Source: Heligmosomoides polygyrus polygyrus (lineage: Eukaryota; Nematoda; Chromadorea; Rhabditida; Heligmosomidae). From it: a stretch of 64,000 nucleotides of DNA. The notes under the pieces are model-generated. The model was not told the origin of the DNA. It did not search any database and saw only the letters and a program-made list of their open reading frames with translations. Made by a program: the position numbers and the translations under genes. Positions 10,725 through 23,500 of the stretch are shown piece by piece; position 1 is the stretch's first letter, and each line of letters opens with the position of its first letter. The stretch covers positions 18,719,114 to 18,783,113 of the forward strand of contig OX377206.1 of NCBI GenBank assembly GCA_947396885.1, written 5' to 3'.

Positions 10725-10990
10725 TGCATGGACAGAATGCTTGTCACAATCTTGCATTACTTAGTACTTCCAGCAATGAACTATGGGCCGTGGAGCTGGA
10801 GTTTACAAACGCTCCTCGACGGCGATCAAGCTCGGAGTTCCTGCCCTTCGCTTTCCCATGCTTTGCCAAATCGTCTTGAGTGCAGCTGGGAAAGTATTCT
10901 GATAGTAACCGAGTGGCGTTGGTTGCTTGTTGGGAAGTCTACTCACCGGCGATCAAAAATCAAGAAATGGACAGTTGGTGGATGTTGCTA
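10725..10990 (+). pseudogene. possible reverse-transcriptase C-terminal remnant
   Basis: The frame reads LHYLVLPAMNYG followed by an aromatic-rich stretch, resembling the LPAMNYG-x-x-x-W segment after the RT domain in some non-LTR elements. Downstream residues drift among frames. The match is short and the assignment weak. Confidence 0.25.
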
Positions 10991-11926
10991 ATTTTTCATG
11001 AAATCTTTCCATCCGTCATTATAATCGCGTGACTCCCTACTTCAAAGGCTAACTCTGTGCAGCGGTGAATAACGTTGATCGAGATATGAAGCCCTTCCTC
11101 ATGGCATTATGCTATTGTGACGGATGGAAGGGCGATAGACGGAGGACAGGCAGGCAGACAGACAAAAAGTTTGGCTGACTTGTTTTTATTTTATTTGTGC
11201 TACACAAAGAACTAGTAGTACTGTATAAAAATGTGCGTTGATCAGAATTCTATCCGGGATGCGCTCCGTGCTCTGCTTCGAAGAGATATGGTAGAGAGTG
11301 CCTGGGTAGTTATTGGCCTCTGCAACGAAATGTGAAGTCTTTTATATAAACCAGCCAGCATTTCACCGTCGGCACTAACTAAACGACGTCAGAAGAATAA
11401 AACGCCTGGCGGGAGACATCACCACACGGACCCTTGTGTGGTGATGTCAAGAACGTGGGAGGACTATCATTTTTAGCAGATTTTGCTTTTCAAATGTACT
11501 TTACCTTTAGAAGGTAGCTTAGCTTTGAAGAGATATTTGTCCAAATGCACTTTGCGGTAAGATTGTCGTTTAGAATTTGTTCAAAACAAGGACAATTTGT
11601 TCTACAGAGCACTATTTTGTCCAATTTCTACTCATTTTGTAGCCATTTTTATATTTGCAATGCCAGGTATCCATCAGAAATAGTGCGAAATTCAATCTCT
11701 AAAAGTCGCAGACGTAAAGGTTCAACTGCGGAACGTCTGTGATAGACTTTATGCTAACTACAATGCCGAAAAAGCAAAGGCATGGGGGTAACTAAATCCG
11801 CATTCCTTCGCTTTTTGTGCGCATGGAAGGAACACATGGTAATGCAGTGTGAACAGACAAGAATACAAAACTGTGATGGTCCGAGTCCTCGCTGAGAGCA
11901 TTATTTTACTCAGGCCATTTTATTCA
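10991..11926. other. unassigned sequence
   Basis: No gene or repeat family recognised apart from the perfect hairpin at 11415-11448. A 65-codon plus frame at 11545-11742 has no domain or splice context. Confidence 0.4.
11415..11448. repeat. perfect 13-bp hairpin
   Basis: GACATCACCACAC (11415-11427) pairs exactly with GTGTGGTGATGTC (11436-11448) around the loop GGACCCTT. It is isolated, without a T-run or adjacent gene, so its role is unknown. Confidence 0.7.
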
Positions 11927-12212
11927 AAGTGCGCGAGTAGCGCAGTCGGAGGAAGCGCAGGCTGTGGAGTGCACTCGATAGCAGGTTCCCCGTTCGGGTT
12001 TCCCGCCCAGGTCAACCAAGCCTTCCATCCATCCGTGGTCGGTGAATTGGTACCAGACTTGTCTGGGAAGAATAAAGCGTTGACTTGTTCATCGGCTGGC
12101 CACCGCAAGTCATTGTATGACCAAATACGCATTCAACACGCCTCTACGACATCCCGTAGAAGTGCGTGGCGCATCCCAAAAGGAATTTAGTAACGACGTC
12201 CTTTATCGCTAT
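11927..12212 (+). mobile_element. tRNA-derived SINE-like element
   Basis: Full-length-looking copy in plus orientation. It has head tagcgcagtcgg, a diverged B-box region near 11990, the central accagacttgtctggg block, gcgcatcccaaaagg, and an end at cgtcctttatcg. The head carries an 8-12 base duplication-like difference around gttccccgttcggg. The flanks (ccatttta-like on both sides) suggest a worn target duplication. Confidence 0.75.
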
Positions 12213-12863
12213 AATATCCATTTTACATAACAGTCCACAGGGTTCTAATAAAAACTATGGCTTGCAGGCTCTAGGAAATGCACTCTAGAGAAAACAGCAA
12301 CAGCGGAAGAGACATTTTTGATTCGAGCTCATACTTAGCTAGAACAATGTCCGCAAATTTCAAATCTCATATTTATGATATTTAAGAATATCTAAGAGAT
12401 TCAATACGATACAAGTAGGGTAAGCTCGAAAGAAAATCATGACATAGGACAGACTCCGAACTCATTTTTTGCTACTTTCTAAAGAAGGGATGAATCCTTT
12501 ACACTATCAAGGCTCTCAATACGCCTTGTACCCAGAATGTCCTTCCCTTCCAAAAAAGACAAAGTAGGGCAACAACATAAAAGCATAGCTGTTGAGGGTG
12601 GAAGCAGTTACGACAAAAAAAAACGGGAAATCACTCACTAAGGTTATAAACTTTTTTGGCCAAAGTTTTGCTCATGACGTGTTAACCCTTAAGCCTATGG
12701 GAACAACAAAAACCGTACCCTTCAAAGGTAACATGTCAACAGAAATAGTTTGGTTTCAATTCGTGTAGTGCGAAGCTCAAAATTTTAATCCAAACGGAAC
12801 AAAATAATAAAAGAGTCAGTACGTTTTTTTTTCCAGTTCTTTAGGTATTGTATGGCAAGGTGT

Positions 12864-13140
12864 AGGTGAGGGCAGCGATAGCGCAGCCCGAGGAGGCGCC
12901 GGCTGTCACGTGCCTCCTATTCCAAGCTCTTGGCTCGGATTTTGCGCCCAGACCAAGCGAGCCTTCCATCCTTCCGAGGTCGGCGAATAGGTATCAGAGT
13001 TATCTGAGAAGGACAAAGCGTCCAGCTGTTCATCGGCTGATCACCGGAAGTCGTTGTGTGGGCCGAATACACATTCAACTTGCTTCCACGACATCCAGTG
13101 GAAACAGAATGATCCGCATCCAAAAAGGAATTGATTCAAT
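12864..13140 (+). mobile_element. tRNA-derived SINE-like element, diverged
   Basis: Head gatagcgcagcccgaggagg and B-box region cttggctcggattt are recognisable. The middle reads tcatcggctgatcaccgg, and the end catccaaaaaggaattgatt lacks the CCTTTAT tail. More diverged than the neighbouring copy at 11927-12212. Confidence 0.65.
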
Positions 13141-14747
13141 CCACCGTTTGCCTTATTGACAACGCTCACCATGGATACTCTTTTAACCTTATTGGCTCGA
13201 CGTGAAAAATTGCATGAAGATAAGTAGCAGACAAAGCACAGTGCAATAACATGAGAAAAAAGGAGAACAGACGTCTAGCAGATGAATTAGAAGAGTACAC
13301 CCCGCTGTAGATGGTGACATTAGCCCGGAGACCTAGATCTCGACAAGATATGTGCCCTCTCGGAAGCCTCTTGGCGTCATCGTGTGAGGGAAGATGGCAA
13401 TGAGTGCGGCTCAACAATTAGAAGATTACTGCCGCTTAGTCATTTCGTGAAAATTTCGTGAAACTGGCGGATGGAGAGCAAACGTTTAGTAACGTAGCTC
13501 GCGTACATGTGGAGGTACTGGTAAGAAAGCGTAGTATTAGGTCAGACCGAAAATTTTTAGCGGCTCGAATTTCTCCAACCTTATTCAAGTGATTTACTGC
13601 AGAGCTTGCTAGGAGGTATTGGTGCCGTCACGTAGGAAAACATGTAATTTTAAGAGCTGTAAAAGTGTACACGTAAAAAAACCTCGTACAAATGAAAAAC
13701 TATAAACCCGTTTTCCTGAAATCGAAAAGGCCGATTTTCGTACCCTGCTTTTATGGCTTGAGTCTCACTTTGTAGGGCTTTATGGCTTGAGTCCCAAGAG
13801 CGCTAGGCCAGAACCTAATCGAAATAGTTTTCTAGATTGGGTTCTAGGTTAAGGAGGAATTGTGCAAAAACTCAGCACTAATGTCTTGACGTAAGACACC
13901 TTAGGCTTGAGATAGGGATCCATAAAATGATAGAAAGCTCTACTCAGAATGCATGATCGATCAGTCGGCAGACACAATTAAAGCAAAAATGATTTTCTAA
14001 AATTTAGTCAAATGGTAAAGATTCAATAGATACCTGCTACGTAGCCTCTTTGCATAATAAGAAAAAAGTCTCACTTTGTATGAATTCTAGCATGGCGCCT
14101 CTGCAGAAACGGGTGCCATGGGCAACGTTTGGCTTCTTTCTTTAGTGGAAAAAGAGGAAAAAGGGCTTTCGACAAAGCAGTTATGTATTAGAATCAGCGG
14201 ATCATAGGCGATAAGCTAAAGTAATTGGTGAAGGATACGAACAGTAGCCTCCTTGAAACATAGGCAATTTTCTAATATGTCGGTCACCTTAAAGGGCTTA
14301 ATTTTGTTGCTTGACGATGTACTGCTCAAGTAGTTCACAAAAATAGAAGGGGCTAGCTAGTAGGTTAGAGCTAAGAATTTTTATGAGAATATGAAAACAG
14401 AGTTTGAATACGTACTGAAATTGAGCTCTGCTCTGTTAAATAAAGTGTTCCTAGCACTCCTATTGGCAACTTCATATGACATGTCGTTGTGCTTATCCAT
14501 TCAAAAACTACAGAAATCGGCTTTGAAAGATGTATTCCGCTCTCATACCGCCTCCTCATACCTAGCTTTAAAACAGAATTTTGAATTAAATGAGAAGGTC
14601 TATAGCTCCTTCAAACGATTTGTGAAAGAAATGGTTATGTTATTAGTCTTTAATGATGAACATATCCCCAAAATTTTGTATGTTTCTTTCGATATTTGTT
14701 GTGATTGTTCGTTTTTATAACATGTGCCTTAAACACCGTAATAAATA

Positions 14748-14812
<65 letters not shown>

Positions 14813-16120
14813 TCGTAATTCATAATCAATCATCATGTCACTTCCCTGCTTTTTCGGCTTTCTTAGAAAGTTGTCTTGGGAGAAATCTTATGTACAATCC
14901 TACAGCTCACTAGCTCTAACCTTCCATTATTTGACAACTAAGAATTCACATTACTAAATTTTATTGTGTAGAAAATGTAACTAAATCCAAAATGTAGCAC
15001 ATTTACCTCAATTAAAAATATTATTAATTAGGCCGAAATATGATCATTTGAATTTAAGTGCGGAAACGTTTGGTCTCATCGAGTGGTAAGGAGTGCGACT
15101 ACGACGCTACGAAGCTGCTGAATTTTTTTATTTTTACTAGCACGCATTCTTTTATATGCTGTGTAAATATTAGATTTGTCCAAGCGTAATTCCGGATTTC
15201 GCTACCCAACATTTTTCAGGCAATATCATGCAGATCTAAAACTTTATGGTAGCGAATGGTTGCCTTTGAAAGTACAGGTTTGGTTCTAGAAGAGCCTTAC
15301 ACATTATTCGAAATTTTCTAAGTTTTTTGGCGTTTTCTTCTGCTGTTTTTTTCTGTCGCTCGAAATGAGGGTTTGCGATCATTTCATTTATGATTTGAAA
15401 ATAGGCGTTACAACTCGCGATAAAAACATATTTCTTTATGGAACGGTATTAGTATAATGATGGTACAAAATTTTCCTCATACTTTTAATTCGATTTTTTT
15501 AAACGGAAGAGGAATGTTTTGCACGCGCTTTGGCGTTTCCTATAAAATAGCTATAGCACAGTTGCTTAAACCTTAATTTATTCAAGTTTAAGCTTTTAGG
15601 AGCTCATTAGAGACAGATTTGCTCAGCTTCTTGTAGAACTACTTGGAAATTATTTAGGTGTCTAGCTGACTGTGATTTTTTTTCAAAAATGCCTTTTTTG
15701 GTGCGTTGTTACACTTAATGTTTATTGCTATTTATTAATTTATTTAATATCCAGCGAATTGGCTTCACGAAGAACAGCAAAATTTGTCCATGATGAAAAT
15801 TTAATGCTTCCCTAAAAAATGAAGAGTAGACTTACAGAAGAGTAGAAAATAAGCAAAGAGCTGCATAGTTAGCACTGCTCTCCATGGAAAACATAGGGAT
15901 TGTGAGAGATCCTAATCCGTTCAATTCAACGTCTCAGGGTAGAATTTTTATGTGGCCTACACAAGTGTCGACCTTGCTGTCGTTGTGAAGATTTCTAAGA
16001 GCCACAGGTAAAGCATTGGGAAAATTTACTTAAAAATATAATAATTTCCTGAAGAAAAGCTTCCCAGACTGGACTGAGGAAGGTGTCATTGGCAGAAGAT
16101 CTGTAGGCTACCTACATGGC
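13141..16120. other. unassigned AT-rich sequence
   Basis: No supported gene. An open frame at 14391-14720 (109 codons, plus) has no recognised domain and is followed at once by the TAA microsatellite. A tRNA 5'-half-like fragment (gtctcatcgagtggtaagg) lies at about 15072-15112 without a B box. 15130-16050 shows nothing. Confidence 0.4.
14752..14812. repeat. (TAA)n microsatellite
   Basis: About 20 uninterrupted TAA units. Confidence 0.95.
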
Positions 16121-16134
16121 AAAAAAAACGACCG

Positions 16135-16311
16135 ATGGAAGAAGACAACAGTGGAGTGTTCTGGAGGGAGGCCCTATCGAAGGCCGCTAACGTGTTCGTC
16201 ACACGGATGAGCCAGCTGACTTCTCAGATGGAAACGAATCAAGCACCGCGTCAACGTCTCCACGCTTTCGAATGCCGGAGCTGGATAGCTGCCACGACGG
16301 GACGATGCTAA
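16135..16311 (+). CDS. coding-like frame, unassigned
   Basis: ATG starts a 58-codon frame, MEEDNSGVFWREALSKAANV then VFVTRMSQLTSQME, ending at TAA 16309-16311. The adjacent frame (about 16204-16318) also reads protein-like (DEPADFSDGNESSTASTSP), suggesting a frameshifted or spliced coding remnant. Base composition is GC-richer than the flanks. It lies about 560 bp past the stop of the minus-strand gene, on the opposite strand. No family recognised. Confidence 0.3.
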   Translation: MEEDNSGVFWREALSKAANVFVTRMSQLTSQMETNQAPRQRLHAFECRSWIAATTGRC

Positions 16312-16570
16312 TGGACTAGGACGAAGGCCTGGAAACGGGGAGCGAAGCAGCGGTATCTGGGCAATGGGGGTATTCTCCGCATTTGCTAACAGTTAAGTAC
16401 ATATTCTGAAGTCCTGCAAGAGCGAAAGCAATGAAAACCAGAAAGGCTCAAGATTAGATTCCTCGCAGCCAGTAGAAGAGAAGAACTCCATCAAACAGAG
16501 CGACACCAGATTATGATGCTGCACTCCTTTGCCTATTTGAACACTTTTTCAGTTGACAAAAACAATTTGA

Positions 16571-16576
16571 TTTATT
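16571..16576 (-). promoter_or_regulatory. poly(A) signal AATAAA of the minus-strand gene
   Basis: AATAAA on the minus strand lies about 120 bases after the TGA at 16695-16697, a plausible 3' UTR length for a nematode. Confidence 0.5.
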
Positions 16577-16694
16577 GGAAACAGTTGAAAGTTGACATTC
16601 TTCATGAAGCAGCGCTTTTTATGAGGATTAGAAGGAATTGTCTCAACCTGCATATATGAATGCAGTGAGTTTCTTGAAACCAACATCACCCTAG

Positions 16695-17501
16695 TCAGTG
16701 CTCCCACATTAGAAGCTCCGAAACCTCCTTTTTGCCAGCTAGGGGAAGCGGAGAAACGGCAAAAGATGTACATACTGGCGAGTGCAGCTATAAAAATAAA
16801 AATAATAAATTGTGTTGAGGAATAAGGCACTCTAAAAAAACAGCGTACTATATAAGAAAGACGTGATTATGAAATATGGAAGCAAATTGTGTGCAACTTT
16901 GTGCCATACAGTTGAAAAAGCCGGATTCCTGTTCGTGAACCTAAAAATTGTGTTTTGAAAATAAATAGGTGGATCTCACTCTACAAGTAAAAAGTCAGTA
17001 TTTGTATACTGCTGATTAGAGAGAAATGAGACGAAGTCTTCTACCATTCTGAAGGACCGCTGCAAGCCTTCTTGCAAATCGGCGCATTTACTGAAGGGCT
17101 CGTTGAATTCCTCGAACTTCTACGCAGTTTTGGCGGGCAGTTGATGGGAGAACTTGCCTGTCAACATCTGCTAATACGGGCGTGAATGGTCTGCATCTGT
17201 GTGATTTTATTTAAAAAAAACAGCGGCCTCTCGGCCTCACTGACGGCTTCTTCATGGCTTCGCCGTAGTAATAACTCCTCATCATCAGCTGCCACCAATG
17301 CCATGGTTTCTGCAGGAAAACACCTTAACTACGTCGATTGGGGCAAGTTAGAAAGAATGTAGAAAAACACTTCGGCACCTCCACGGCTGAAGTTTTGGGT
17401 CGCCTGAACGACACCCGCGGAAAATCGATAATCTGATCAATATCGATTGATGGCGATCGATACATCAAAAACGAACTTCAGATTTGTGTTCAGCGACTTC
17501 G

Positions 17502-17587
<86 letters not shown>

Positions 17588-20500
17588 ACACACATACACA
17601 CATACACACACGCTAACTCCTTTATATATTAGGATCCTTCAGGATGGTCGAAGAGTTCGTCTCACTTCTTTCTAATCAACAGTATTCGCCGTGTTTGCGT
17701 TATAACTGGCATAAATTATGCTGAAAAAAGAAAAACACTTGAAAGAAGGGCAAATCCAAGTATCTTTGTGTAGTTGTAAAGCTTCAAAAATAAGGAATTG
17801 CTTTCCGAACCACCTTTGATTCTAGAAGGTAAGAGAGGGTAATATTAAGAAACATGGATATCCAAAAAGATGTGCCACCATTACGGTAAAAAAATATTGC
17901 TAGAATGTTAGAATAATAATATGGCTAGCGTTGACAATTTTGGTATCACAATTTATCTAGAGAAATAGGCTACGCGTGATATGAATACGAATCGACATTT
18001 CTTCAACTCAGAGTCAAACGGACACTTCCATCGTATAGGAAAACCAACGGAGTTGTATCTCTTCTGGTAGGTGAGTTAGTTAAGTTGGTAAGGAAAAAAT
18101 GACAGAAGACGGTTGAGCACTGTTAAACTGGCGTCCCATGTTCCTTTATCAGGTGATCTTACATTCCTAGTAGTAAACTTGCACGACCAGAACCTTAATT
18201 ACTACGGTGTATGTAGCTCCTACTCCCATTTCCCTTTACGAGTGGAAAGAAGATAGAAGCTGATAAGATCAAGAAGATGCACTTACTTAGTTCGGTCTTT
18301 CGCAACGTGGTCGTCGCATTCCGTTGAACTCTGCACGAGGTCCTGAATAAATATAGAGTTTTTAGAATTTGTCAACAAAATAGCCTGCCTTTTTTATCGG
18401 AGCTTGAGCGTCAACACGCAGAATCCTTCAACGATCCCCATAGTTATGCCCAGTTTTAGAAACACATTTAGAAAAAATATTCTGCGTAAATAGCAAGGTA
18501 ATTATTCGAATGGAACAGCATTATAAGGATTTCAAGTTTGGTCAACATACTCTTCTATTGCCGGAAGTCATTCCTTAAATTAAAAAAAAAGTTAATTGAG
18601 TAAAATTAACCTTACCACGTATATTTGCTCTGCAGGCTCTTTTTGTATCGTCTCAGTCTTCGAACTCTTCCGAGAACACTCTGAATCAGCTGTCGGAAAA
18701 GGACACTCATTCGGGAACACCACGGCACCCGGTGATTTTCTCGATGACTTCCTTCGCACCCACACTCCTAAAAAGCAGTTGTCCTTTTAGATCCTACGAA
18801 GAGGAAGAAAGTAAATAGGAAATATCTACAGCTGTTAAAGCTTTGAGAAGACAGAAATTGCAATCTGAGGGACAAAGAAAGACAAACGAAGAAAATATTG
18901 AGATAAAAACCGAAAAGAAAGTAGTGCCCAACTTTTCGCTTCTTGAAACCTCGGCATGGTGAGTTAATGTGTTGTCAGTATGCTGTGCTAGACGAGTTTT
19001 TTAGGTGGATCTTTATTATTCCGGTGGAAAGCCGAAACGTCAGGCCGGAATAATAAAGATCCACCAAAAACCTTGTCAGGCACAGCGTACTGACAACACA
19101 CTGAAAAGAAAGTCTTATTCTTGGGCGATGCGCCTCACCATCAGTACACCAATCAGAAAGTACAACTCTCACTGGGCAAGGTGAATAAGAATGAAGGAGG
19201 GTTTTCTAAACAAAGTTATCAGTGTTTTCGTCGTGCCAGTTGAAATCAAAGAACGGGAAAGCGAAAAATTTAAGGAGGATTTGATGTCGAAATCGCATTA
19301 CGCACATGTTTCTTGGATCACGAGATTTATTTTGATTGCTGGTACGGGTCTGATTCAGTTAAAAATTTGCTGTAGGAAATTGAACGAAACTATGCACATG
19401 GATTTGTCCAACCTTCGTTCTAAACAAATTTTTCGAATATATAAACTATCTCAACAACTTGAGACAGTGTCAATGTGTTAAGGTTAAACTGAAAATTAAG
19501 TGCTAACGCTGCCTCTTTCGAGAAAGTTGTTCATGTCTGAGAGTGTCTCTACATAGAAGTTCCTGACGATAAAAACGCATTCATTAGTTTACACCCTCTT
19601 GACAAATTCGCAGGCACATAACTGTTTGAATTCCATCGTCAATGATATAATCGTGACAGCCCAAATATGACCGATATGTAGTGTACACGCAGAAAATGAA
19701 GCGACCTCGATGTCAATTCAGAAACGACTTTTGGGGACCCCTACAATTTAGAGCTGTTTCATTCAAAAGGCTTCTTTCCTGGACGACAAGTGAAATAACC
19801 TCCAAGTTTTTGCGCACAGATAAATGCCCTAGTTCTGGTTAGAGGTTTTACAAGCGAAGCAGAACAGAATAGTTGCATCTTCTCTGGCTAAACAGAATCA
19901 TTGCTTAATATAAAGGTTGATGAGAGAAAGGCGCAATAGAGCGAGCATTTGTCATGACTAAAGCTCTATTTGAACTTGTAGAACCTCACAAAATGTTCGT
20001 CTGACTGAAGGAGTAAATGGTTTACGAGGATTCATACTTGCTTCTCCAGAATAACCAGAACTCCGTTAACTGCATAATTCTCCATCCTTCATGGCCCGCT
20101 ATCATAAAATCTGGGCATATTGTTGGAATTGGTCTAATGCTTCTGGGCCACGAAGATTTGTTAGCGTGGAACAACTTTATTCGGCCTGACGTTTCGACAA
20201 GTTCGTTTTCGAAGCGCTGAAAGAAGTTCGAGACCTAGGACCAGACAGTTATCTCGGCAAAGACCTACTTCCTCAACTCTGGCACTTTCCATGTCTCATA
20301 CGAGTGTCAAGCGGAATCTGTCTGACGCAAAGCAAGCTCACCGTTGTTCCACAAGTATGAGGAAACGCTTACCTATGAGTTTTTGCTCACCAGTGAGTTT
20401 TTGCCGTCTATTCCGTTGGCTCTGACAAGGGAAACGTCTGAAACGTATGTCTGAACGGAGGGAGCGAGTCATATAGGAAGAATCCTCACCCTTCAATTGC

Positions 20501-23500
20501 TTTGAAAATGTGTTTATTTTTTGCCAAGTCGTTAAACCTAAGGAGTAGGTGAAGTTACAATGGAATACGGCGCAGCACGCGTTTAGGGGTATTGTACGCA
20601 CGCGATGACTACCCCGGCAAGCGGCTCGAAGCGCAGTGGAAGTGACGTCGTTTCATGCGAGCAAGGTCGGGGGTCTGGTTCTCGTGTGCTGCTGCATTTT
20701 TGCATTTTGACTGACTGGTTGAGATTTGGGGGATTCTGATGTCTCTACCATTTTATTTTCTGCGCATTTTTTCAGCTGTACGCCCTGGAGAGTACCTTTC
20801 TTGAGTCTTGCTTTTTTTACGGACCGGGCTTTTAACCACAACGTCCTCATCAACTTCAAGTTGATGTGTTTCGAAGTCCTTTAGTGTGCTGGCCATCCGT
20901 TTCGGTCCGCTTGATTTCTTCCCTCGAAGGTTCCTTGCCTAAAGGTGGCCCACACTTCAGCATGAGCAGGTGGATCACCACTCGAGCATTGGCAGACGTT
21001 GTTGTTAGGTTTTAGAAAACCTCCAGCGGACCTCTGATTTCCAGGTGACAGGCAAAGATGAGTGAAAGAGTGTATCGATGCCGTTTAGGTTAATTTGCGG
21101 GATCCACACACCTCGTTTCTCATTTGAGCCACCACCGTCTCTTTTGAAAATCCAAGCAGGATAGTTATTCCCAAGGTCATTGGTTCAAGTATGGAAACAG
21201 ACTGTGAGGAGCCCGTAGCGTTTATACGCTGCCAGTATTGTGTCCAGTGCTGCTTCGTGCACTTTGCACCTGTGTTTCACTGATATTGAACACTTGTACA
21301 TTATTATGTTGAATACCACAGCACTCAGCTGGAAAAGGCATAAAAACGTCCAAAAATAGCATAGACGTCAGAAACCCCAAATCTCAACCAGTCAGTTGAA
21401 ATGCAAAATGCAGCAGCGCACAAGAACCAAACCCCCGACCTTCCTCGCATGAAGCAACATCACTTCCACTGCGCTCCGAGCCGCTTGCCGCCAGATTCAT
21501 CGCGGGTGTACAAGACCCTCAAACTCGTGATGCGCCGTATTCCATTGTTGCTTCAAGGACTCCTACTCCTTGAGTTTAACGACTTGGCAAAAAAATAAAC
21601 GCATTTCTATACTAATTGAGGGGTGGGGATTCTGCCTATACGACTCGCTCTCCCAGTTCAGACATACGCTTCAGACCCTCCCTTGTGAGACCATGTAATC
21701 TAAACACTCAAGATCAGTAGGATTCTCAGTTGTTAGGTCTCAGTTGCTCAGTGATGGTCACAGCATTCCTTCAGCACTTGTGGAACAATAGTGAGGTTTG
21801 CGTCAGACAGATACCGCTTAACATTCGTAGGAAACATTGAAACTGAGAGCGTTGGGGAATTAAGTCTTTGTCGAGATGAGTGTCTGGTCCTAGGTTTCGA
21901 ACTTCTTTCAGCACTTAGAAAACGACGAAGTTGTCGAAGCGTCAGATCGAATAGAGTTGTTCCATCGTCTTTATCGATATATCTATATTACGCCCTAAGC
22001 TTTTATGAGCTATGCTTGAACTCGGATAGGTGTAAGATAGCTTCTATATATTTCTATAACTAACTTGTTTTTCGATTCCTAACCTTCTACAAATTATGCA
22101 GTGTAGGTACATTGCTATGGAAGGTGACGTAAGATCAGTGTAGCCATATGGTTGTTGTCTAAGGAGTTAGGTTTTTAAATTGGATGTGATTGAACGTGCA
22201 TTCTACTGTTCCCTTTAACGGTAATTTTTGTTGGCTTGATTATTTCGTTGACGTTGTAGTGCACATTAGTGTACAATTAAATAAATATTAAGTAAATAAA
22301 AAACTAAACCATGGCAAACTTTTCGGGACACCCTGAGTTTTGCATTCATGCTCCTTCCAGTTGCATGTTTTCATTTTTCGATGGACTATAGAAACTTGCA
22401 AACTACATACCGCCGACAAAATCAATACGTATCCTACCTGTAGGCGAGCACGGCAACGGGTGCACAAGTGCCACCGGTATCGGCGAGCCCTTCTTGTCAT
22501 ATAGTGGCTCACGACTACCAAAAACGCTTCGATCTGGACTCAGTTTCTCCATCTGCGCAACGGCTCCAACTTCAGCATCAACCTCCGTAGCCACTTCTTT
22601 GTGGGTCATAACCGTCGAATTTTTCATAGACGGAAAGTCATAGATCGAGATCGTTCTGAAATAGTTTTTCACATGATGTATATGACAATACTATATCGTA
22701 ACGTGAAACGAAGCATAGAGTGAAGGTGGTTGCCGTAGCTCTGAAGGTACGGTAGAAAAAGCGAAGCTTCATTCGCTTTATTTCCTGTATCATTTCATGT
22801 GTGAGGAGGCGGAAGAGGCGCCGGCTACCGCCTACACCCTGGATCAAGGTTCTCAATTCACATTTCCGCCTATACCAAACTTGTCTACGGAAATAGAACA
22901 CTTACCTTTTCGTCTTTGATCCTTTATTCTTTACCAGTCGTACGTCGGCCTAGCGGCCGCCTACGACTGGTTGGGGGCTTCGCCCCCAAACCCCGAGGAT
23001 AGGACGCCATGGCCGCTACGGGTTTCCTATTCTTCCCTAGGCCTTCTGACCTTTATGTTAATCGAGATGGATCGATTGATCCGACATCAGATTTGTGTTC
23101 AGCAACCTCCATTACCCCCAAGGCCGAAATTTCGTGCCGCTTAAACGTCATCCCCAAAAATCGATAATATCGATCGATATCGATTGGTCGACTTCAGATT
23201 CGTGTTCAGCGTCCTCGATTACCCCCAGGGCCGAAGTTTCGTGCCGCTTGAACGTCATTCTCAAAAAATCGATAATATCGATCGATATCGATTGGTCGAC
23301 TTCAGATTCGTGTTCAGCGACCTCGACTACTCCCAAGGCCGAAGTTTCGTGCCGCCGACGTGTTCGGCACGTCTGCGGTTCGCCATGCGCGGTTGCCGAC
23401 GTGTTCGGCACGTCTACGGCTCGCCATGCACGGTTGCCGACGTGTTCGGCACGTCTACGGCTCGCCAGGCACGGTTGCCGACGTGTTCGGCACGTCTACG

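Noticed and set aside
17447..17675. Thr-His repeat proteins on the plus strand
   Set aside because: Translation of the CA microsatellite.
18596..18790. Plus-strand terminal exon at 18636-18815
   Set aside because: Open plus frames exist, but the minus reading has both splice sites and exact phase agreement with exons on either side.
23354..23498. CRISPR array
   Set aside because: The 41-bp units are contiguous tandem copies without unique spacers, in a eukaryotic context.
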